From NCBI RefSeq assembly GCF_027622945.1, contig NZ_JAPZVQ010000003.1, positions 40,176 to 104,175 on the forward strand: 64,000 bases of DNA. The letters run 5' to 3'. Positions 59,299 to 64,000 of the stretch are shown here, piece after piece. A program made the position numbers and the translations under genes. The notes under the pieces are model-generated. The model was given only the letters and a program-made list of their open reading frames with translations. It did not search any database and was not told the origin of the DNA. Numbering within the stretch: the first letter of the stretch is position 1; each line of letters begins with the position of its first letter. The DNA comes from Glycomyces lechevalierae (GTDB lineage: Bacteria > Actinomycetota > Actinomycetes > Mycobacteriales > Micromonosporaceae).

Positions 59299-59889
59299 TC
59301 AGCGCGGGATGTCGAGGCTGAAGTGGACGGTCTGGAACGGCTCGTCGCGGGTCTCGGTGCTCATGCGGTCGGGGGAGGTCCGTTCGTCGAACAGGACCTC
59401 GCCGCGCTTAGACCAGAACTCGACCGCGCCGGGGGTGCGCGCGTCCGTGTGGAGGTACACGCCGCTGTAGCGGTCGCGCCCGGCGATGAACGCCAGGCAC
59501 GTGTCGACCAGCGCGCCCGCGAGCCCCTGGCGGCGGTGCTTGGGCCGCACGTACACGCGGTAGAGGGTCGCCGTGCGTCCCTCCTCGAAGCGGCTCGCGA
59601 CCTCGATCGGGTGCGGCGGCGAGACCGGGGTCTGGCCGCGCACGCCGGCCGTCGCGGCGACGACGCCGTCCCGGACCGCGACGAACAGCGCGTTGTCCTC
59701 GGGCGCAAGGTAGTACGACTCGAGATCGATGATGTCGGAGTGCCATCGCGGCAGGTAGCCGTGCCCGAAGTCCCGGTGGACGGTGTCGAGCATCACCGAC
59801 CGCGCGCCCGGCAGGTCCTCCGGTTCCGCCTGACGCAGAACGTAACCCGATACACCTCTGGTTCCTCGTGCCACCGCGATATCTGACAT
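59299..59889 (-). CDS. GNAT-family N-acetyltransferase divergent from the nickel-type importer
   Basis: 196 residues with GNAT motif A RVYVRPKHRRQGLAGALVDTCLAF (Arg/Gln-x-x-Gly-x-Ala) and ALFVAVRDGVVAATAGV before it, HTDARTPGAVEFWSKRGEVLF after. ATG at 59889 is taken; ATG at 59898 is also in frame, and neither has a clear Shine-Dalgarno. The promoter region holds the Nur-box-like site at 59901-59917, so expression may follow nickel status together with the divergent importer. Confidence 0.87.
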   Translation of the reverse strand: MSDIAVARGTRGVSGYVLRQAEPEDLPGARSVMLDTVHRDFGHGYLPRWHSDIIDLESYYLAPEDNALFVAVRDGVVAATAGVRGQTPVSPPHPIEVASRFEEGRTATLYRVYVRPKHRRQGLAGALVDTCLAFIAGRDRYSGVYLHTDARTPGAVEFWSKRGEVLFDERTSPDRMSTETRDEPFQTVHFSLDIPR

Positions 59890-59900
59890 GTGTGCCATTA

Positions 59901-59917
59901 TTGCATCCAATTTGCAA
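59901..59917. promoter_or_regulatory. Nur-box-like nickel operator
   Basis: TTGCAT-CCAAT-TTGCAA matches the Streptomyces Nur box pattern TTGCAA-N5-TTGCAA at 11 of 12 defined positions and is symmetric as TATTGCA-N7-TGCAATA (59899-59919). It lies between the divergent GNAT gene and a nickel/peptide-type importer. Confidence 0.7.
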
Positions 59918-59954
59918 TAGGAAACCCTTCGCAACAAGAGACGAGGCCCACTCC

Positions 59955-61493
59955 ATGCCGCTCTCCCGGCGCCACCTCATCACCGCCGCCGCACCCCTCG
60001 GACTCGGCGGCCTCCTCGCCACCACCGGCTGCTTCTCCTCCACCGCAAGCGAATCCGGCACACTCGTCTTCGCCACCGCCCTCACCCCCGCCGCGGGCCT
60101 CTCGCCGCTGTCCGAGGACGCGTTCCTCCTCGCCCGCTGGGCCGTCGCCGAAACCCTCCTCGGCCTCGACGACAACGGCCTCCCGGTCGCGAAGCTCGCC
60201 CTCGACTGGACCCAGACCGAGGACACCGCCTGGGACCTCACACTCCGCGAAGGCGTCCGCTTCCACGACGGCACCGCCCTCGACGCCGCAGCCGCTGCCG
60301 CCGCGCTCAACGCCGCGGCCGGCGCGTCGTCCGTGCCCCGCGTCATCGACGGCGTCGGCCTCGCCGCCGAAGCCACCGGCGACCGCACCCTGCGCGTCAC
60401 CACCGCCGCCCCGGACCCCGTGCTGCCGCAACGACTCTCGAGCCCGTACCTCGCGATCCTCGCCCCCGGCGCCTACACGGGAGCCACGGTCGATCCCGTC
60501 GGATTCGCCTCCGGGCCCTTCACCATCACCGAGTCCACCTCCACCGGCGTCACCCTCGAACGCAACGCCGACCACTGGGGCGAGCCCGCCGCGATGGCCG
60601 GCTACCGCGCCGACTACGTGCCCGACGCTGCCACTCGCGTCGCCGCGCTCCGCTCCGGCGAAGCCCACGTCATCGAAGCCGTCCCCTACGCCCAGATCGC
60701 GAACCTCGACGCCTCCCAGCTCCAGGACGCCCCCACCGGCCGCACCGTCAGCCTCTACCTCAACACCGCGACCGGCCCCCTCGCCGACCCCGCGCTCCGC
60801 GCCGCCGTCGCCGCCGCGATCGACACCGCGCCGATCGTCGACGACATCTACGAAGGCCGCGCCGACGCCCCCGAAGGCCTCTTCGGCCCCGCCCTCGCCT
60901 GGGCCGCCGACCACCGCGAACACACCCTCCCCGAGGCAGGGACGCCCGCCGGCGAAGCGCTGCGCGTCGCCACCTACTCCAACCGCGCCGAGCTCCCCGA
61001 AGCGCTCACCGTCATCGCCGCCCAGCTCGAGGCCGCCGGATTCGCCGTCGAAACCGAAGTGCGCGAATACAACGACATCGAACCCGACATGCTCGCCGGA
61101 GCATTCGACGCGTTCCTCATGTCCCGCTCCGTCGTCCAGGACTCCGGCGACGCCTACACCTACCTCGACTCCGACTTCACCAGCGACGGCGGCTTCAACG
61201 CCTCCCGCCTCGCCGACCCCGCCGTCGACGCCGCCGTCGCCGCGATCGCGACCGCCGCCACTGTGCCAATTCACGACTCCGCAGGCTCCGTCGAGGGCGG
61301 CATGGACCCCGACGCCGCCGCCGCGGCCCGCCAGAACGCCGTGCTCGACGCCGAAGCCGTCGTGCTCGCCACCGTCGCCGTCGTCCCCATCGCCCACGAA
61401 CGCCTCGTCACCGGCGTCGCGGGCGGCGCCGCGAACGTCACCAGCGACCCGCGCGAACGCGAGATCATCACCGCCGCAACCACCATGGAGTAG
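59955..61493 (+). CDS. ABC transporter substrate-binding lipoprotein, nickel/peptide (SBP_bac_5) type
   Basis: 512 residues. A lipobox lies in LLATTGCFS (Cys about residue 24), with an RR pair near the N terminus. The family 5 binding-protein fold shows in LREGVRFHDGTALDAAAAAAALNA, GPFTITES, LERNADHWG and RVAALRSGEAHVIEAVP. Of the two usual clients (peptides, nickel), nickel is inferred from the Nur-box-like site upstream. GAGG lies upstream of the ATG. The downstream permease starts 4 nt after the stop. Confidence 0.88.
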   Translation: MPLSRRHLITAAAPLGLGGLLATTGCFSSTASESGTLVFATALTPAAGLSPLSEDAFLLARWAVAETLLGLDDNGLPVAKLALDWTQTEDTAWDLTLREGVRFHDGTALDAAAAAAALNAAAGASSVPRVIDGVGLAAEATGDRTLRVTTAAPDPVLPQRLSSPYLAILAPGAYTGATVDPVGFASGPFTITESTSTGVTLERNADHWGEPAAMAGYRADYVPDAATRVAALRSGEAHVIEAVPYAQIANLDASQLQDAPTGRTVSLYLNTATGPLADPALRAAVAAAIDTAPIVDDIYEGRADAPEGLFGPALAWAADHREHTLPEAGTPAGEALRVATYSNRAELPEALTVIAAQLEAAGFAVETEVREYNDIEPDMLAGAFDAFLMSRSVVQDSGDAYTYLDSDFTSDGGFNASRLADPAVDAAVAAIATAATVPIHDSAGSVEGGMDPDAAAAARQNAVLDAEAVVLATVAVVPIAHERLVTGVAGGAANVTSDPREREIITAATTME

Positions 61494-61496
61494 ACG

Positions 61497-63215
61497 GTGA
61501 TGCTCCTGCGGGGAATCCTCACCCGGGCCGCCGTCCTCCTGGCCGTGCTCGCCGCCATCGGACTCCTGCCATGGCTCGCCGACCGCGACCCGGCCCTCAC
61601 CGTGCTCCGCGCCCGCTACCCCGGCCGCGAAGCCACCGACGGCGCACTCGCCGCCATCCGGAACGAACTCGGCCTCGACGCCGGGCCCCTCGCCCTCCTG
61701 CGCGACTGGCTCACCGGCCTGACGCGCGGCGACTTCGGGACCTCTTGGACCAGTGGGAAACCCGTCGCCGCCTCGGTGCTCCCGGCCCTCGGCGTCTCCC
61801 TCACGGTGATGATCGCCGCGCTCGCCGTCACCTTCGCCGTCACCGCCGCCGCCTGCGCACCCGCCCTCCTCCGGGCCGCGGAGGGCCGGCCCGTGGGCGC
61901 CGGCGGCGTCGCCGTCGCGTCCTTCGCCGCCCTCCCCGACTTCCTCATCGCGACCCTCGGCGTCGCCGTCTTCGCCACCTGGACCGGACTCCTCCCCGCC
62001 TACGGCTTCAACGGACCCGCCAACCTCGTTCTCCCCGCGCTCGCCATGGGCCTGCCCGGCGGCGGCGTCCTCGCCCGGCTCGGCCGCGACGCCATCGGCC
62101 GCGTCGCCGCCGAAGACTGGGTCCGCCAATGGCGCACCGCCGGATACCCGCGCGCCCGCATCGCCCGCGGCCTCCTGCGCCGCGCCCTCCCGCCTGTACT
62201 GCCGCAGTTCGCGATCATCGCCGTCTCCATCACCGGCGCGGCCGTCGCCGTCGAAACGATCTTCGCCGTCCCCGGCCTCGGCCGCGCCGCCCTCGCCGCC
62301 GCCGACGCCCAAGACCTCCCGGTCCTCCAGGCCTGCATGGCACTCCTCATCGCCTTCGGCTTCACCGCGGGCCTCACCGCCCGCCTCGCCGCCAGCGCCC
62401 TCGACGGACCCGCCGCGGACCTCCCCGTCGCGCCACCGGCCAGCGCCATCACCACCAGCGGCGGACGCCGCCGCCACCACGCCTGGATCGCCGCCACCGC
62501 CGTGCCGCTCCTGCTGGCCGTCGCCTACGGCCTCTGGCGATCCGGGGACATCGCGACCGGCGCCCGGCTCGAACCGGCCTCGGCCGCCGCCTGGCTCGGC
62601 ACCGACGAACTCGGCCGCGACGTGCTCGCCCGCCTCGGGCAGGGCGCGCTGTGGACGGCCGGGGCCGCGTTCCTCGCGTGCGGCCTCGCCTACCTGCTCG
62701 CGCTGGCCCTCGGTTTCGTTCCGCGCCTGGCGCATCCGCTCGCGGAGGCGTTCAACTCGTTCCCGGTCGCGATCGCCGGGATGATCGTCGTCGTGGTCCT
62801 CGGGCGCGGCCAGTTCGGGGCGGTCCTCGCGGTCGTCGCCGTCTCCTGGCCGCCGCTCGCCGCCCACGCCGCCGAACTCACCGCCCAGGCCCGCAACGCG
62901 GGACACCGCGAAGCGCGCCTTGCCCTCGGCGCCGGGCCCTGGTGGCTGCTGCGCAGGCACACGCTGCCGCTCGTCGTCGGGCCCCTTGCGGCCCATGCCG
63001 GTCTGCGCCTGCCCGGCATGGCCCTGGGCATCGCTTCGCTCGGCTTCCTCGGCCTCGGCGCCGCACCCGACTCGCCCGAATGGGGCGCGAGCCTCGCCCG
63101 GTCGCTCCCGTATCTCGAACGGGCGCCGCTCGCGGCCCTCGCCCCGGCCGCCGCGATGATCGCCCTGACGCTCGCCGTCATGGCGGCGGTTTCGCTCCCG
63201 ACGCGCCGAACATGA
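61497..63215 (+). CDS. ABC transporter permease, fused NikB-NikC (DppB-DppC) type
   Basis: 572 residues with two permease halves in one chain. N half (about 1-300): TRGDFGTSWTSGKPVAASVLPAL, the EAA-like loop RQWRTAGYPRARIARGLLRRALPPVLPQ and VETIFAVPGLGRAALAAADAQDLPVLQ. C half (about 320-572): GTDELGRDVLARLGQGALWT, the EAA loop ARNAGHREARLALGAGPWWLLRRHTLP and LGFLGLGAAPDSPEWG. It supplies both membrane subunits. Starts GTG 61497 or ATG 61500. No ATPase gene follows. Codon style shifts near 62640. Confidence 0.9.
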   Translation: MMLLRGILTRAAVLLAVLAAIGLLPWLADRDPALTVLRARYPGREATDGALAAIRNELGLDAGPLALLRDWLTGLTRGDFGTSWTSGKPVAASVLPALGVSLTVMIAALAVTFAVTAAACAPALLRAAEGRPVGAGGVAVASFAALPDFLIATLGVAVFATWTGLLPAYGFNGPANLVLPALAMGLPGGGVLARLGRDAIGRVAAEDWVRQWRTAGYPRARIARGLLRRALPPVLPQFAIIAVSITGAAVAVETIFAVPGLGRAALAAADAQDLPVLQACMALLIAFGFTAGLTARLAASALDGPAADLPVAPPASAITTSGGRRRHHAWIAATAVPLLLAVAYGLWRSGDIATGARLEPASAAAWLGTDELGRDVLARLGQGALWTAGAAFLACGLAYLLALALGFVPRLAHPLAEAFNSFPVAIAGMIVVVVLGRGQFGAVLAVVAVSWPPLAAHAAELTAQARNAGHREARLALGAGPWWLLRRHTLPLVVGPLAAHAGLRLPGMALGIASLGFLGLGAAPDSPEWGASLARSLPYLERAPLAALAPAAAMIALTLAVMAAVSLPTRRT

Positions 63216-63270
63216 GCTAAGACGCGGATTGGCCTCGCATCGAAAATATGCTTTGTGCATGCTTGAGAGT

Positions 63271-63276
63271 TACACT
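63271..63276 (+). promoter_or_regulatory. -10 element of a leaderless promoter (antitoxin gene)
   Basis: TACACT ends 6 nt before the ATG at 63283. Confidence 0.5.
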
Positions 63277-63282
63277 GGCTCC

Positions 63283-63513
63283 ATGAAGAACATCCAGGTG
63301 AAGAACGTTTCCGACGAAGTCCACCGGGTGTGGAAGACCAGGGCGGCGGCGGCGGGTATGTCGCTTCAGGAATACCTGCACCGCAAGCTGACCCAGGAAG
63401 CGCAGCGTCCCACGGTCGCCGAAGTCCTCGCGAGGGTAGAACACCGCGGCGGGCCGAAACTCGACCGCGATGAGATCGTCTCCATGCTCCGCGAGGACCG
63501 GGAGTCGCGTTGA
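63283..63513 (+). CDS. vapB: VapB/FitA-type antitoxin
   Basis: 76 residues: a ribbon-helix-helix-type N terminus, MKNIQVKNVSDEVHRVWKTRAAAAGMSLQEYLHRKL, and a C-terminal region (VEHRGGPKLDRDEIVSMLREDR) that should wrap the toxin. The antitoxin binds DNA and neutralises the PIN toxin. ATG 63283 is leaderless (TACACT, 6 nt). The stop overlaps the toxin start (TTGA), so both are translated in a coupled fashion. Confidence 0.88.
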   Translation: MKNIQVKNVSDEVHRVWKTRAAAAGMSLQEYLHRKLTQEAQRPTVAEVLARVEHRGGPKLDRDEIVSMLREDRESR

Positions 63514-63905
63514 TCGTCATCGATGCCTCGGTGCTCGCGCCGGTGCTGCTCTCCTTCGACGAAGCGGACATGCGGCTGCGGAAATCGATCCAGCAGCACG
63601 AAATGGCGGCACCGAGCCATATCAACCTCGAGGTGATGTCCGTCCTCCGCAAATACTGTCGGCGAAAGGTCATCACCGAAGAACGAGCGGCACTGGCGCT
63701 TTTCGACCTTTACGAGTTTCCCGTCGAGCGTGTGCCCTCGGCGGCGCTCGAGCCTCGGATCTGGGAGCTTCGGCACAACCTGACCTCTTACGACGCGGCC
63801 TATGTCGCGCTCGCGGAGCGCTTCGGGGCCGATCTGTGGACCTTCGACCGCAGGCTCGCGAACGCGCCCGGGACCGATTGCGTCATAACGGTTCCCGAGA
63901 CCTAG
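63510..63905 (+). CDS. vapC: VapC-type PIN-domain ribonuclease toxin
   Basis: 131 residues with the four acidic PIN residues in order: Asp in MIVIDASVL, Glu in INLEVMSVL, Asp in LTSYDAAYVALAE and Asp in LWTFDRRLANA. VapC toxins cleave specific RNAs such as tRNA. It starts with TTG at 63510, overlapping the antitoxin stop. Poly-G noise begins soon after the stop codon. Confidence 0.9.
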   Translation: MIVIDASVLAPVLLSFDEADMRLRKSIQQHEMAAPSHINLEVMSVLRKYCRRKVITEERAALALFDLYEFPVERVPSAALEPRIWELRHNLTSYDAAYVALAERFGADLWTFDRRLANAPGTDCVITVPET

Positions 63906-63924
63906 AAAGCGACTCGGCGATGTT

Positions 63925-64000
63925 GGGGAGCCGGGGGGGGGGGGGGGCGGGGGGCCGGCCGCGGGGGGGGGGGGGGGCGCCGCGCCCCGGGGGCCGGGGG
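63925..64000. other. Poly-G low-complexity end, probable sequencing artefact
   Basis: Long G runs (14-15 or more) broken only by C. This has no counterpart elsewhere in the window and looks like end-of-contig base-calling noise. Confidence 0.7.

Noticed and set aside
59898..63260. An uninterrupted 1120-codon open frame antisense to the importer genes
   Set aside because: Its Gly/Glu/Arg/Asp monotony is the shadow of C-ending codons on the real strand. No start signal, no domain, and both sense genes are well supported.
1..64000. CRISPR arrays, rRNA and tRNA genes, complete insertion sequences or prophage genes
   Set aside because: None could be supported: no evenly spaced identical repeats with unique spacers, no rRNA/tRNA sequence, no transposase or phage structural gene.

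Overview
The window is very GC-rich bacterial DNA with strong G/C bias at third codon positions. Its families are typical of Actinomycetota: an XRE-DUF5753/DUF397 pair, an ECF41-type sigma factor with SnoaL domain, LtrA, DUF6069, FxLD-type methyltransferase, IdeR/DtxR-like and Nur-like operators, and many leaderless genes. A filamentous actinomycete such as Glycomyces is plausible, but genus is a guess. The last ~75 bases are poly-G and look like low-quality contig end.

Layout. 1-1.7 kb: end of a Gfo/Idh/MocA oxidoreductase and an N6/TRM-type methyltransferase. 1.7-3.3 kb: a gene-poor gap with degenerate ~75-bp tandem repeats. 3.3-5.2 kb: secreted beta-propeller phytase and a HIT protein. 5.1-9.1 kb: an iron-siderophore ABC uptake operon (ATPase, lipoprotein, fused double permease) behind an iron box. 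9.3-13.7 kb: small HTH protein, Smr protein, ZnT9-like CDF transporter, MFS efflux pump, a frameshifted small membrane protein, AraC regulator. 13.9-19.6 kb: DUF6069, VOC, nucleotidyltransferase, LtrA, DHFR-like reductase, adenosine-deaminase-like enzyme. 18.9-21.1 kb: FMN reductase/SnoaL operon divergent from an ECF41/SigJ sigma gene, with mirror-image promoters between them. 21.2-23.8 kb: DinB, GNAT, and a MarR regulator coupled to an alpha/beta hydrolase that has lost its nucleophile. 23.9-26.6 kb: a small island with overlapping XRE-DUF5753/DUF397/methyltransferase genes and two orphan genes.

27.7-39.0 kb is a surface/glycan-type cluster: a 1518-residue two-glycosyltransferase membrane fusion, a second membrane glycosyltransferase paralogous to its C-terminal half, an FG-GAP protein, two secreted proteins, a membrane-anchored protein and a PrsW-type intramembrane protease. 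39.0-42.2 kb: secreted protein, YqeB-like protein, LysE exporter, methyltransferase. 42.2-46.8 kb: a TPR-CHAT caspase-like protease facing a small Cys-motif protein and a membrane protein, which looks like an actinobacterial conflict system of the CATRA type. 47-52.3 kb: RBBP9-like hydrolase, anchored protein, orphan FxLD-type methyltransferase, then an operon of DUF3995-hydrolase fusion, ECF sigma factor and SRPBCC-like protein. 52.6-59.2 kb: CASTOR/POLLUX-like channel, ABC exporter, DUF6270 protein, secreted glycerophosphodiesterase. 59.3-63.2 kb: a GNAT gene divergent from a fused-permease nickel/peptide-type ABC importer, with a Nur-box-like site between. 63.3-63.9 kb: a VapBC-type toxin-antitoxin pair.

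The regulatory logic is unusually readable. Metal-responsive sites control two importers, an autoregulatory ECF promoter pair controls a redox operon, a palindrome covers a MarR start codon, and at least eight genes begin exactly six bases after a TANNNT -10 element.
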